DNA from: Nannochloropsis oceanica
Taxonomy: Eukaryota > Sar > Eustigmatophyceae > Eustigmatales > Monodopsidaceae
Assembly: GCA_004519485.1 (NCBI GenBank)
Contig: CP038119.1
Coordinates: forward strand, 62,001-126,000
Length of the DNA: 64,000 bases
Reading direction: 5' to 3'
Shown here: positions 46,601 to 58,090 of the stretch, in pieces
Numbering within the stretch: the first letter of the stretch is position 1
Layout: each line of letters opens with the position of its first letter
Notes under the pieces: generated by a model
What the model was told of the DNA's origin: nothing
Databases searched by the model: none
The model's input: the letters and a program-made list of their open reading frames with translations, nothing else
Translations under genes and position numbers: made by a program

Positions 46601-46669
46601 CATCTATACATGTGACGTCACAGGCGCCTCATGAACTCCAAGGGACGGGTCGAGCTGTGGAACCTGTGA
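43663..46669 (+). CDS. NAD-dependent glycerol-3-phosphate dehydrogenase
   Basis: The enzyme reduces dihydroxyacetone phosphate to sn-glycerol 3-phosphate, supplying the backbone of glycerolipids. Eleven exons give 374 residues: 43663-43776, 43947-44042, 44242-44334, 44504-44623, 44964-45061, 45277-45409, 45579-45642, 45809-45901, 46053-46174, 46374-46519 and 46624-46669. Family blocks in order: [15 protein letters not shown] (nucleotide-binding loop), [50 protein letters not shown] (catalytic Lys), [25 protein letters not shown] and [12 protein letters not shown]. The first 35 residues are polar and not transit-like, so a cytosolic form is likely. The gpsA-type length (about 330-340) is extended only at the N-terminus. 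Introns 4, 5 and 9 start with GGGA and end with pyrimidine tracts. Confidence 0.97.
44751..44911. repeat. 160-bp CCCT tract in a GPDH intron
   Basis: About 160 bp of nearly perfect CCCT near the 3' end of intron 4. The 5' end of the same intron (44624-44660) is GGGA-rich, so the two intron ends are complementary in the transcript. Confidence 0.92.
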
Positions 46670-47867
46670 GGGTCTTTTTTCAAAGGAAAGGGTGCGATGA
46701 TTAATTGATTGGAAGCGCGGATAACCTAATACACCACACCGGGGATTAAGAGAAACATATTGGAAAGAAGTTACTTCACACCCGAGTCTCCGAGGCCTCC
46801 TCCCCCTGCCAATCTGTCCTGGTGGAGATGACCTGCTGGCGAAGCCAAGAATCAAAGTAAAAGCACCGAGAGCCTCGGCTTCTTTGCGGTCTTGCTGATC
46901 GTATGGCTGGAGGGCATAGAGATTCTTTCAGAAGAAGAATGGTAGCATCTCCCTGGAAATAAGGAGGAGGCCTCGAAGGGGGAAATAAGAAATAGAGCAC
47001 AGTATTCTAGAGGGGATGCCCTCAAGCCTTCCCGGTATTTGTTGTCACCGACAGGACAGGATTATTTCCGTTTTCATCCAACCGTTTATTTGATTCGTTA
47101 ATTTGAAGTTGTCGTTTTTTTTCAATGGGAGGAAAAGAGAAAGAGGAAAAAACTTTGAGTGAGTAAAGAGAGAGAGAGGGAAATCGATGACGACGAAGTC
47201 CGAGGGACTCCAAGAAATAGCAATTTGTAGCTGTTAACTGCTTGTCTCCATGTGTGTGTGTCTCTGCTGCTGCTGCTTCTTTTGATTATCCATATTGTGA
47301 ATCTAATTCGGCAGGACCAGTCAAGGGAGGGAGGGCGTGAGGGAGGAAGGGAGGGAGGGAAAGACATCGCGCCGCCTTCCTGGCCCTCCAATCCCTTTGC
47401 CCTTGACGTAACCCTACCTCTTCCTCCCTCCCTCCCCTCTTTCCTTCCTTCACGCCCTGGTACTGCCTCGCCACCCCTTGTCTCTCGCTATTATTTTGCA
47501 CACACTCTCATTGATCGCATGCCATCCTGCCGCTACTGCTGTCAAGGTCGCTATCGTTATTTTTATTTCAAATCCTCCCTCCCTCCATCGCCTCGTTCCT
47601 CCCTCTGTCACTGCTCCTCTTTCGGTGCCTTTTTCCATTCCTCGTTTCCGTCTACATGTTAGTCAATCTAACTCGTAGTCACCCTCTCTTCTTCCTTCCT
47701 CCTCCCCTCTCTTTCCCAGCCCCTCCCTTCCCGTAAAACCTCCTTCACCCACAGCCAAAAATAAGCAATTTATAGACACTGAGCTCTTCATTTGCCCCCT
47801 CCCTCGCTCCCTTCCTTCCTCCTTCCCTCTTTCCACTTTACGGGAAGCGCTGGGTTCGCTGACGTTG

Positions 47868-47905
<38 letters not shown>

Positions 47906-47913
47906 ATTTGCCA
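46670..47913. other. Convergent spacer between GPDH and PDCD4-like gene
   Basis: I support no gene. It contains pyrimidine-rich runs near 47425-47460 and 47680-47840, and a CTG repeat at its right end. Confidence 0.5.
47873..47905. repeat. CTG repeat just beyond the PDCD4-like stop
   Basis: About 11 CTG units on the plus strand. The stop of the PDCD4-like gene lies at 47914, directly beside it. Confidence 0.85.
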
Positions 47914-50900
47914 TTATTTGCTGCTGCTGCTAGTCTTACCGTTGGACGCCAACTGAGACAGCTCCTGAGGAGAGAAGTCGGAAGGTAGACAGCCATCGGC
48001 CTTGGCCTGAAAAGAGGGAGGGAGGGAGGGCGGGTGAGATACGGAGATGGGAAAGTTTCTTAGGCTGCGGTCTGCGGGCTGCGGCGGGCAGGCCTCTGGA
48101 GAAGCCTCATTCTGGGAGAGAGGAGATGCCTGCCTGCTCCTAATCGGGAGGGAGGGAGGGAGGGAGGGAGGGAGGGAGGGAGGGAGGGAGGGGCCGTACC
48201 CGGACGACCATCCCTGCGAGGTAAACAGCGGCATTAGGTGCGTCTAGAGCCAGGTCAGGAAGCAGCTGATAGAGGCGTGTAAATCCTTTGCGCATCTGAT
48301 GCCCGGAGATGACCTAGGAGGGAGAGAGGGAAGGAGGGAGGGAGGGAGGGAAGGAGAGGAGGAAGGTGAAACCGAGGGTGGTGTTCGAGAGGGAAGAAGG
48401 GGAAGGCAAGAGTCAAGCCCGAGCATTTGGACCCCCATTAAGACTCCCTCCCCTCCCTCCCTCCCTCCCTCTCTCCCTTCCTCCCTCCCTCCCTCCTCAC
48501 CTCGTCCGCGAAGAGAAAGGCGAGTAAGGAGGAGATGGCTTGGCGTTCGCCCTCCTCCTTCTTGTCGAGGGCCAGGACCACGGCCCTCTTCACTACCTCG
48601 TGATGAAAGAGGGGGCAAGCCAGTTCTGAGGGAGGGAGGGAGAGAGGGAGGGAGAGAGGGAGGGAGGGAGGGAGGGAAGGGAGGGTGAGTGGGAGCAAGC
48701 CACTTTGGAAGGAGGGAGGAAGAGAAGAGGGTGGATGGGCGAAGAAGTAGACAGGGAAAAGGGAAAGGATGGAGAAAGGGAGGGAGAGAAAGCCCACCTC
48801 GGACGCAGCGAGCGGCTTCTTCGAGCTGTCGAGAGAGGAGGTACTCCTGGGAAAACGTCAACAGAGAGGAAGAGAGAGAGGGGGAGGATCCGGGTGAGTG
48901 GGAGGGAAGGAAGGAGGGAAGCAGGGATAAAGCGCTCGAGGAAGGGAGAAAGGGAGGGAGGGAGGGAGGGATAGAGGGCGTACCTGCACGAGCTGGTCGA
49001 TCGCCACCTTCATGTCGGGCACACTCCGGCCGTCACCCGGGCCCCAAATGTGCTCGAGGCTGTGGCGAGGGAGGGAGGGAGGGAGAGAGAGAGGGAGGGA
49101 AGGAGGGAGGGAGGGAGGCTTCAGACGTCGAGTGGTGACTCCATGACTCCAGTGTAATGCAACGGAGATGGTCCGGGAGGAAAGAGGAAAAGGAGAAGAA
49201 AATTGCGCGAAGCCTTCACAAAGACCCAAAACTAGTGGGGAAGAACAAGAGAAATGGAGGGAGGGAGGGAGGGAGGGAGGGAGGGAGGGAGGGAGGAGGA
49301 CGTACCGTGCTCCCATGTGATCCCGCGAGAGCAGCAGTTTAGCGTGCTCCACCATTTCCCCTCCCAGGCCGACGACCAGAGGATCAGAGAGGAAGGAGGG
49401 AGGGAGGAGCTCGTCCACCACAGCCCGGGCCAGGAAGGTGGCGATGTCACGGACGGCGCTGGAGGGAGGGAAGGGGGGGGCATAGAAGATAGTGGGCAGA
49501 GTAAGAGGAGAAGGAATGAGGGCATGCAAAAGGAAAGAGAAGGAAAGAGATCATGGATCAGGATATACAATATTCTCCTTTTTTTCCCTCCCTCCCTACC
49601 TGGGCACGTCCACCCGCAGGTCGTCAACGGTTTCAAACAGACGTTCAAATCCCTTGCCCACATCGGCGGTGGAGAGGAGGGAGGGGTAGAGGGTGGAAAG
49701 GAGGCGGGAGACTAGCTCCCGTTCGCGCTCTTTACCGTCCAGGGACATGGAGATGGCGCTGGGAGGGAAAGAGGGAGGAAGGGAGGGACGGTAATGTTTG
49801 GATGTTTGAATATGCAAAGTAGGGAGGGAGGGAGGGGGAGAGGGAGGGAGGGGGGGACGCACCGCTTGACGAGCTCGTAGTGGTAGAACCTGGCGTTAAG
49901 TTCACTGACGGAGCGGACCATCTCCTCCATGTCCTCCGAGACAAAGTACTCCTTCAGGGAGTCTGCGATGCGGGCCTGAGGGAGGGGGGGAGGGAAGGAG
50001 GGAAGGAGGAAGGGAAGGAGGGAGGGAGGGGACGACGACCGTGAAGAAGGGAAGGAAATAGAGGGAAGCTTTGTCTGCTGGGGCAATCCAACATCTCCTC
50101 ATCCCTCCCTCCCTCCCTCCCTCCCTCCCTTTCCCCGAATCACTGTTTCTCCGTTCCTCCCTCCGTCCGTCCGTCCATCCCTTCCTTCCTCCCTCACCTT
50201 GAAGGCAGTCAGGGACATGACAATATCCTCCTCCCGCACTCGCCGCCCCCCGTCGTAACGCGCCTCTTCCTCGTCCGCCACCAGCACTATGTTTTCGGGA
50301 TCGTCATCCTTTCGAACGGGCGGGTCGTCGCCGAAAAAGAGGAGGAGGAGGGGAGTGAGGAGGAGAAGGAGACGAAGAAGGAGAAGAAGAAGGAAGAGAA
50401 GAAGAAGGAAATTGTGATGATGGGTAGAAAGCAATAAGATGAGTGCATCGCCAGACCGGAGCCACAAGGAGAGACTTTACACCCTCCCTCCCACCCCCCC
50501 TCTCACTCTCCTTCCCTCCCTGTTTCCCACACGTACCGCACTATCGTAGTTAGGATCGTCCTTGTCGAGGCTGCCCTTCGTCACCATCAGGGTGCCGTCA
50601 TCAGTGGCAGCCCAATGTCCCTTATGGCCCCCACCTTGCCTCTTCTCCTGGTGTGAGGAGAAGGAAAGTAGAGAAGGGAAAGAAGGAGGGTGAGGGGACA
50701 ACGCATTAGAAAGCGGAAACACTATCGCATTTGGAGTGAAGTATTGTATTCCTTGTCTTCTCGCAATCCCTCTTCCCTTCCTCCTTCCCTTCCTCATTCC
50801 CTCCTTCCCTTACCCTCATGGGGTCCCGGCCCTTGCGCACGATGTTCCGCTTGGCCGTGCCATCTGCACTCACCGATTCCACCCCTTCATGTTTGGAAAA

Positions 50901-51096
50901 TAGGATGAAGATTAAAGGGGAAAAGACGTGAAGTGGTGAGCACACACGTAGGACATATTCACTTGTCAGCATACCCACCTTTTGCGACGCCCTTATGCGA
51001 CCCCCCGCTTCCACTTCGCGCCCGGGCCCGGCCCTCTGCCACGACCTCTGCTTCTGCCGTTGCCTCAGGATCCGCGGTACGTTGCCAATCGCTCAT
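47914..51096 (-). CDS. PDCD4-like protein with two MA3 domains
   Basis: Twelve exons give 430 residues: 51096-50979, 50884-50814, 50647-50537, 50308-50198, 49975-49863, 49758-49600, 49458-49306, 49059-48984, 48846-48798, 48625-48501, 48313-48200 and 48006-47914. The N-terminus has GTAKRNIVRKGRDP and GGGHKGHWAATDDG, blocks also seen ahead of MA3 domains in PDCD4 and plant relatives. The first MA3 domain (about 135-285) has SLKEYFVSEDMEEMVRSVSE, FYHYELVKRAISMSLD and DIATFLARAVVDELLPPSFL. The second (about 290-420) has EYLLSRQLEEAARCVRELA, HHEVVKRAVVLALD and GFTRLYQLLPDLALDAPNAA. MA3 domains of this type bind the helicase eIF4A and restrain cap-dependent translation. Animal PDCD4 also has two domains; plant relatives have four. 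Instead of stopping, the last exon could continue through a donor at AACG|GTAAGA. Confidence 0.93.
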
Positions 51097-52191
51097 GCTA
51101 TTGCTGATGTGGCCGATACGACGGCTGCTGTTGCTATAGCTTCCTGATATGAAGCTTAGAAGGTGATAAGGCTACGAGGTGATAGACGCGCAAGGTTACC
51201 TCCCCTGTATTTTATTGGGTGATTTCACAGTGTCGTGAGCCGGTGTCAACAACAAGAGGGGCGTGCAAGAGGGAGGGAAATGGCACTAGTGGCATCAACT
51301 GGTACGGCACGCCCGCGTCTTCTGCTTTTGATGCAATGAGGCAAGCCTCATCATTTCTCCCACTCCAACGCTATTTCCATTTCCCGTGAGACAAACTCAT
51401 CGTTACAGTGTCCGCCTCTTCATTTCTGAGCCATGACCAACGCCCCCAGGGCGGCGTGCCTGTGTGGGATCAGTTGGGCCTTGAGGTATCCTCTAGAAGC
51501 CGTCGTCTCTGACTCGTTATCATACCACGCCCTACAGCACATGTATGACTCGCAGACCCACCATGAGTTCAGATATGGTCTTCCTCTTTATTCGCATACG
51601 GTCAATCGTAATGGTTTGACACCAGAAGTGGACAACGTGATGGGAAAAGAAGGAAAGTGTCTTGCCCTCGGCGCCGTCTGTTGCGACTCGCTGTCGGCGA
51701 TGAAGTCAACTCAAGGTGCACCGTCGGCCTATCGGAGCGTCAAGATGACAAAACATTTGCACCTCAGCGCTCGGGAAGACGGATAATCACAAGCTGGAAC
51801 CTATTCAGTGTGTAATAAGCCCCTCTAAGTGTGCCTGAACAGCGTTTTTTTGAGTTTGGTGATTTCATAATTGACCAGAATAAGGGAAGGAGGAGGTTAT
51901 TGTTTAACGTAAACAAAAACATATCCGACGCACTAGGGGCCGATTCACTGTACTTGTCGATCCTAGATACATAATATCAAGGTGTAAGTAAAAATAATAC
52001 AAGAAATCACATCAGCGCAATTCATCTTGTTGTTTTTACGTCAAATTTCATCATCGCCTGTCTTTTTTTATATAATCACTACCCTTGCAGCATACTTCGT
52101 CAATCACCCAAAATCAAGCCTCTGCATGCATCCTTTTCAAATATAATGGACGAAAGGAGCTACAAGGGAAGAGAATCCGGAATATTTCCTT
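51097..52191. other. Spacer upstream of the PDCD4-like gene
   Basis: The PDCD4 promoter must lie here. A plus-strand frame at 51433-51786 (117 codons) starts in a fair context (GCCATGA) but has no recognisable domain and is not supported further. The rest is AT-rich and tract-free. Confidence 0.45.
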
Positions 52192-54261
52192 CTAGAAGCG
52201 TGGAGGAGCGACAATCTTCACTCCTGCGAGGGACACAGCATCCATCACCCCTAGCAAGACCTGGGCGTGCGTCTGTTTCTGCTCGGTCAATGTCGCGCTC
52301 ATCAAGGTGTAATTAACCTCCACATTTACACACCATCCCGTAAGATCCACGACCCCCACAAACCCGACCTTCAGCCTTCCTCCCTCCCTCTCCTCCTCCT
52401 CCTCCTCCTCCTTCTCCTTCTCCTTCTCCTTCTCGTGTTTGTCTCTGGGAGCTACACGAGTGAAAGAGAGTTTTTCAAGGGAGCGAATGACAGTCGCACA
52501 TACCATCTCCAATTGATCCGTGGTGACAGATTTATCTAAAGGAAGTGTAAAGGTCTTCATTCTGTCGCAGACGCGAGGGAACCTGCTCACTCTGCTCAGA
52601 GGGAGGGTGAGGAAGGGTGAGGAGGAGGGAGGGAGGGAGGGAGGGAGGGAGGGAGGGAGGGAGGGATGGCACGTACCTTCCACAGGCCATTTCTTTATTA
52701 CAAACAACCAATACTTCGCCCGAGACAGCACGCACAGTTGTGCTCTTTAACCCTATGCGGGTAACCATCCCCCTGAAGGCCCCTGTGCCCACCAGGTCGC
52801 CTGCACGGAGGATGGGAGGGAGGGAGGGAGGGAGGGAGGGATGGAAGGAGGGGGAAGGAGGAAGGATGAAGGGAGAGTTAGAAATCTTCTTATGACTGTC
52901 TTTGTGGATTCAAATTCCTTTAATTCTACGAAGGGAGGGACGGGGAGACGACAACGGAGGAAGGAAGGGAGGGAGGGAGGAAAGGAGGGAGGGAGGGAAT
53001 AAACGACAGACCTAATTCAAACGGCCTGTCTACCAACAGCGCCAAGCCTGCCGACACATCTTGCAGCACTGTTTGTGTCGAAAGGGCCATCGCCAGCCCG
53101 CCTACTCCGAACCCCGCAATGACCGACGTCACGTCCACCCCCACGGAATGGAGCAAGGTAAGGAAGGCCGCAAACACCGCGAGAGGCCTCGTGAACCCCA
53201 GGGCTGACACCAAGGTTGGATCAGGCGAGTAAGGGGAGGAGGAGGAGGAGGAGGAGGAGGAGGAGGAGGAGGAGGAGGAGGAGGAGGAGGAGGAGCGCCA
53301 GGATTTGAGGAGGAGGAGTTCTAGAAGGTCCCAGCAGAGGCAGACGGCCCATAGTCCGACCGCGACTGTGGAGCCTTTTTGGAGGGTAAGGGCGAGGGCT
53401 GGGGGGAGGGAGGGATGAGAAGGAAAGGAGAGGAAGAAAGGAGAAAGGGAGTCAGAGTTCGGAGTTTGCGCGTGTGCTTATCAAAAATGCAATAGACGCC
53501 TTATCTCACCGACCACTGCCCTCCTCCTTCCCTCCCTCACCCGGATAAAGCTCCTCCAAGTGCAACGGCAAACTCGACAGGTACAACGACGAAAAAATAA
53601 CGGCCAACCGTGGCCATCCATTCTGGCCTCGCAAATAATTTGCGATCAGCTCCAGGACTGCTTCGTCAGCGGTGGTGTGGGTGAGACTCGCGAGAGCTCG
53701 GAGGATGGAAAGGAGGGCAAATGCGCCGATTTGCCAGGCTAGACATTGGAACGAGATGGGAGGAAAGGAAGAAATTGAGGTGTTGTATGCTTGTGGATGA
53801 GAAAAAGACAAGAGGAATGCGCAATGCTCTGCTTATGGAAGATCCCTTTCATCCCTCACCGGCACTCACTTACCTCCCAAACACAGGAGCATCGTGTCCA
53901 ACGCGTGCTTCCACCGGTCTATGGGGATGCTTCCCCACCCGACTGCATCAAATTTCCATGCTGACGGTAAAACCACCAAGCGAGATACGACAAGGGACAG
54001 CCCTCCGAAAAAGAGTGGCCTGATGACCGAGGCGGCGGAGGACGAAGGGGTCGCAGGAGGGGGAGGAGGCGCGGGAGGATAGGAAGTGGAGCTGGCCGCG
54101 CGGCCAGCATCTTTCTTGCTGTGGACTCCCATGGATGCAAATGATGTTGTGCCTTGTGTTGAACGTATTGTCGGGAGAGTTGACTTTATTTGCTTGCTTT
54201 GGATAGGGTATGTGAAAGGAACCCCAGCGATGACATGTTCATGGTGCGTTTCGTGGCCCAT
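52192..54261 (-). CDS. MscS-family mechanosensitive ion channel
   Basis: Five exons give 498 residues: 54261-53874, 53738-53541, 53398-53012, 52800-52677 and 52591-52192. Hydrophobic segments occur around SVIRPLFFGGLSLVVSRLVV, IGAFALLSILRALASL, VAVGLWAVCLCWDLLELLLL and RPLAVFAAFLTLLHSVGV. The pore helix and beta-domain match MscS: SVIAGFGVGGLAMALSTQTV, then LQDVSAGLALLVDRPFELGD, TGAFRGMVTRIGLKSTTVR and VVCNKEMA. Such channels release solutes on membrane stretch; algal relatives sit in plasma, plastid or contractile-vacuole membranes. A poly-Ser linker encoded by a GGA/TCC repeat lies in exon 3, and a Lys/Glu run lies in the C-terminal domain. The start could also be at 54132. The exon 3 donor is GTCTGT, a weak form. 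Confidence 0.9.
53235..53294. repeat. GGA triplet repeat coding poly-Ser
   Basis: About 60 bp of GGA (TCC on the coding strand) lie inside exon 3 of the MscS-like gene and encode about 19 serines in frame. Confidence 0.9.
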
Positions 54262-54861
54262 TCGTCGGGGTTACGGTGGGCCAAGGCCCCCCCCCAAAAA
54301 GCGTCATCGTGGATAGATAATATTACTTTTAGTGACTGACAAACAACAGGAGAAAATGATTAGACCCATGGCTCTTGACATTAGGCAGGATGACTCGACT
54401 GCAGAGCTTCACACCTCCATGGACAGTGTGCTCAGATCTTATGCACTTGAACACTCTCGAGGCTTGTACGGCCCTGGTACATGTATGTATGCAAGCGGAA
54501 TTGTGGCACCTTTAAAAGCAACTTTGGATTAGAAGCAGCATGGATGGCGACTGTGCGATTCTTCTTTCGTGGTGAATTACTTTTTAGAACATATGATTTG
54601 ATCTTTATTTTTCTCACTCATGCAATATACTTATCCACACAAACATCTGCAAATGCTACGCACCTTCCGCCCTCGTCATTTTCTCTTGGTATCACAGCCA
54701 TCGGATTGACCATTGGCATGTGTATACATACTCCTTGCCCACTCCCTGTCCCTTTCAGCTTCCATCGATCTCGCCTTCAAACATTTTCTACGGCCTTATA
54801 CCTCCATTCCCTTCATGCAATGCGTCGTTATCAACCTCTCCGATGCCCCCGTCGCATCCTG
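54262..54861. other. Spacer between MscS start and BAHD end
   Basis: It should hold the MscS promoter and the BAHD 3' end. Short plus-strand frames (54332-54532) are unconvincing. Confidence 0.45.
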
Positions 54862-57800
54862 TTAACAAGACGCGTCCTTGACTTCCTCCCCTCCTTCCCC
54901 CTTCTTCACTGCCTTCCCTGCCCCGCCCGTCGTTGTTCCCTCCTTGGGAGCGTACTTATGAATACGTGCCTGTGTCATAAAATTAACACAAAAGCATGGC
55001 CGCCACGTGTCAGCACCTTGATTATCACGACCCTCCTCGCTCTCCCTCTCTCCCTCCCTCCCTCCCTCCATCCCTCCTTCCCTCCTTACCTGCAATTTGT
55101 CCGAGCAGACGCGGGCAGCGCTTGCCTTGTGCATGCATACACACACCTCCTTCCCTGCCAGCCCGTCAGGACCAGGGGCCGTGGGCATGACCAGGGCGAT
55201 ACCGGGGAACGGATCGAAATAAAAATCTGCCCGTGTGGCAGTGACACCGCAGAGGCCAAAGCCCATCCCACCGGGTTGGAAGCCTTGAGGGGAAAGGGAA
55301 AGAGGGAGGGAGGGAGGGAGGGAGGGAGGATGACAAGGAGGATAAGAAGGAGGGAGAAAGGGAGGATTGAAAAAAGCGAGGGAGGAAAAATAAGGGAGGA
55401 GGGAAGAAAGGAAGGGAAGGAAGGAGGCGGCGAGGGAGTCAGGATGTAATGATGTAATGGTGCCCCTACCGGAGACGTCGTCCCAGAGTAGAAGAGGTTT
55501 GCCTTTCGCCGCGTCCACCTGTGAATTACAGCATCATCACATGAGACGAACACAAATGAGAGAATGAAATTGCCTTTCGCCGCGTCCACCAGTGAATTAC
55601 AGCATAATCATATCGCCACAAAAACAAAAAAAATGAGCTACCGCGTCGCTTCCTGCCCTCCTTCCCCTGCTCCTCCCTCCCCTTCCTTACCATCAAGCCG
55701 AACTGCATGTTTCCAATCTTTCCGTCAGCGAGCGCCTTTTGCAGGTAGTGGGCTTCATCCAGGTATCCTTGTTTCGCCTCCTCGTTCACCACCACCCCCT
55801 TGCGGATCTTGAGTGCGAGGCGCGTGAGGGAGGGAAGAGCTTTTTCCAGCTGTACAGAGCGCTCCGGCTGTTCAGGGAGGAGGGGTGCGTCCACTTGGAT
55901 GCGTTTCAGGCCCACGCAATTCCCTGTTAATTTAATCAAATGAAGAGGTGTTAATTTAATCACAGTAAGAAACGATAGGGAAAATGTACCAACTTCGCCG
56001 CGCAACCTCCTTCTCTTCCCGTCTCTCCTTCTCTCCTCCTCTTACTTGATCCCTCCCTCCCTCCCTCCCTCCCTCCCTCCCTCCCTCCCCCCCTCCCTTC
56101 CTCCCTCCCTCACATACCGTAATACATGGGCCCAATCCCTTCCAAGGCCTTTCGGTAATTCACAATCACTGCCAACGAGATGAGGTCCGCGTCGGCCCCC
56201 CTCCCCCCCTCCCTCCCTCCCTCCCTCCCTTCTCCGCCGGGCGTGGCGATCAAAGGGGAGAGGATGGGCCACAAATGGGCGGCCAGGGCGTTGGAGGTGG
56301 AGACCCTGGAGGAGGGAGGGAGGGAGGGAAGGACGGACGGACAACCATGAGTTGATGGGCAGCAGCAATGACTTGGATATCCAATCCACCCCTCCTTCCC
56401 TTCCTCCCTCCCTCCCTCCCTCCCTCCCTCCCTTTGGTCCACCTACCAAATGTCGTCCCCGGCCTTGGCCTTGACGAGGGGTAGCATCGCCGCCGCCTTC
56501 AAATTCTCCAGCTCCTTGCCCGTAAATTTGAGCTAAGGGAGGGAGGGAGGGAGGGAGGGAGGGGAGGGGGCAAACGTTTGCGTAGCCGTATCAACCAACG
56601 AAACGGAGAGAAAGGCCACGTATATATTCCTATAGACCAACGACTTCTTGAATGTTCTCCTTCCCTGTATCCCTCCCTCCCTCCCTCCCTCCCTCTTACC
56701 TTGACAAAATCGTACTTGCTGCTCATGGCCATAAGGAGAAAGCGGCCCATAAAAAGGGCAGTACTCACGGTGCCCATCGAGCACAGCCCCGGGGGAAGGG
56801 GGAGGGAGGAGAGACGGGCAGATGCGATGGCGGGAGGAATCTACAGAGATAGCGAGGGACCGACACAAAAGGAAGGAATCATTTGAAATCACTTGATTGT
56901 ACCGCCTGCTAAAAATCATGCGGGGAATCATCACGAGGGCGCAGGAAGCGCGGGCCTCGATAATATATTAAGCGTTTACAAAAACGTGCGCGGCCTGCCC
57001 AAAATCCATCTCGGGGGCACTTCAGGCAGTAGCCCCCCCCCCTTTTTTTCACTCCCTCAATCCCTCCCTCTCTCCCTCCCCCCCTCCCCCCCTCCCTCCC
57101 TACCTGGCGCAAGGGCCCTCGGTCCATGACGGCCTTCGGAAACGGCTTCCCCATCGAGGCCATCGCCCAAGCCAAGAGAAAAGCAGCCACAGACCCGCCG
57201 TCAGCAATGTCGTGGGAGATGCTGCGAGAAAGGTGGGATGGAAGGGAACAAATAGATAGAAAGGAAGGAGCAAAAGGAAGGGAGGTTGGCATCCGACGTC
57301 AAGACAGAGACGGTGGATGGCGACCACCAGGCAGAGACGACCAAGTGAACGCCCCAGTAGTCACACCCCCTAAAACCCTTCTACTGCTCTTTTTCACTCT
57401 TTCAATCCCCCCCCCCCCCCTCCCCCTCTATACCCCTACTTACCACACACCGACCGCATATCGGATAGGCTTCCCCCACCCACCTTCCCCCCCTCCCTCC
57501 CCCGCCGCCTCGAAGCTGACATCATGCCACTCCTCATTCGGCGCTTCCGGGTAACATGAGGTGGCCATACACCCACCAAAGAGCCCGTTCAATAGCCCCC
57601 CACCTCCCCCGGTTCCTCCCCGCTCCTCCTCCTCGTAGTCGACCTCCGTGAGGGTAACGATCAAATTGCTCTCCCTCTCGTCATTCACCCCCATATTCTT
57701 CTTCCCATGAATAAACGAATGCACGTGTGTCTTCAAAAAATGATCGTCCAGCAAGGCCCCCTTCCCTTTCTCTCCTCCTGCCACCGTGGCGAGTTGCTGT

Positions 57801-58090
57801 CGGACCAACACCCCCTTCCCGTTCAACTCGATGTAATGCGTTTTCCTCCCCTCCTTTCGTTGCCGCCCCGCGAGGATGGGAAACTTGTCCAAGACCCTGG
57901 CAAGGGAAGACTTGAGGGCGTGCGCCGAGAGATAAGAAGGGAAGAAGTAGACGACTCGGAGGTTCATTCGTTGGAAGAGGACATCCACGCCTGCGAGCTC
58001 GACACGGGGGCTGGGAGAGACCGAGGGCGAGGAGGAAGCGGTGGTTGGACGGACGTAGCTGTCCTTGATCACCTTAACCGTGACAGTCAT
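54862..58090 (-). CDS. BAHD-type acyltransferase
   Basis: Nine exons give 588 residues: 58090-57444, 57222-57102, 56840-56700, 56532-56447, 56305-56118, 55923-55691, 55518-55470, 55283-55090 and 54969-54862. BAHD enzymes transfer acyl groups from CoA thioesters to alcohols or amines. The catalytic H-x-x-x-D-G is in ISHDIADGGSVAAFLLAWA. Upstream, SLARVLDKFPILAGRQ is the usual N-terminal block, and downstream STSNALAAHLWP matches the conserved mid-region. The canonical DFGWG motif is replaced by a RADFYFDPFPG segment, followed by VMPTAPGPDGLAG, the usual tail pattern. The acyl acceptor is not readable. Two oddities: exon 5 carries GGGA repeats in frame (REGGREGG), and exon 7's start is duplicated 71 bp upstream in the intron. 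Confidence 0.85.
55499..55612 (-). repeat. 71-bp-period duplication covering the start of BAHD exon 7
   Basis: Segments 55499-55541 and 55570-55612 match at about 40 of 43 positions. Each spans the intron end and the first codons of exon 7 (VDAAKG). The copy nearer the exon has the acceptor CACAG; the other reads CACTG and so lacks the AG. Confidence 0.85.
56048..56098. repeat. CCCT tract in a BAHD intron
   Basis: About 50 bp of CCCT on the plus strand just inside the donor after exon 5; it reads GGGA in the transcript. Confidence 0.9.

Noticed and set aside
51433-51786. 117-codon plus-strand frame
   Set aside because: A fair start context but no domain, no splice evidence and no codon bias; kept only as a note in the spacer entry.
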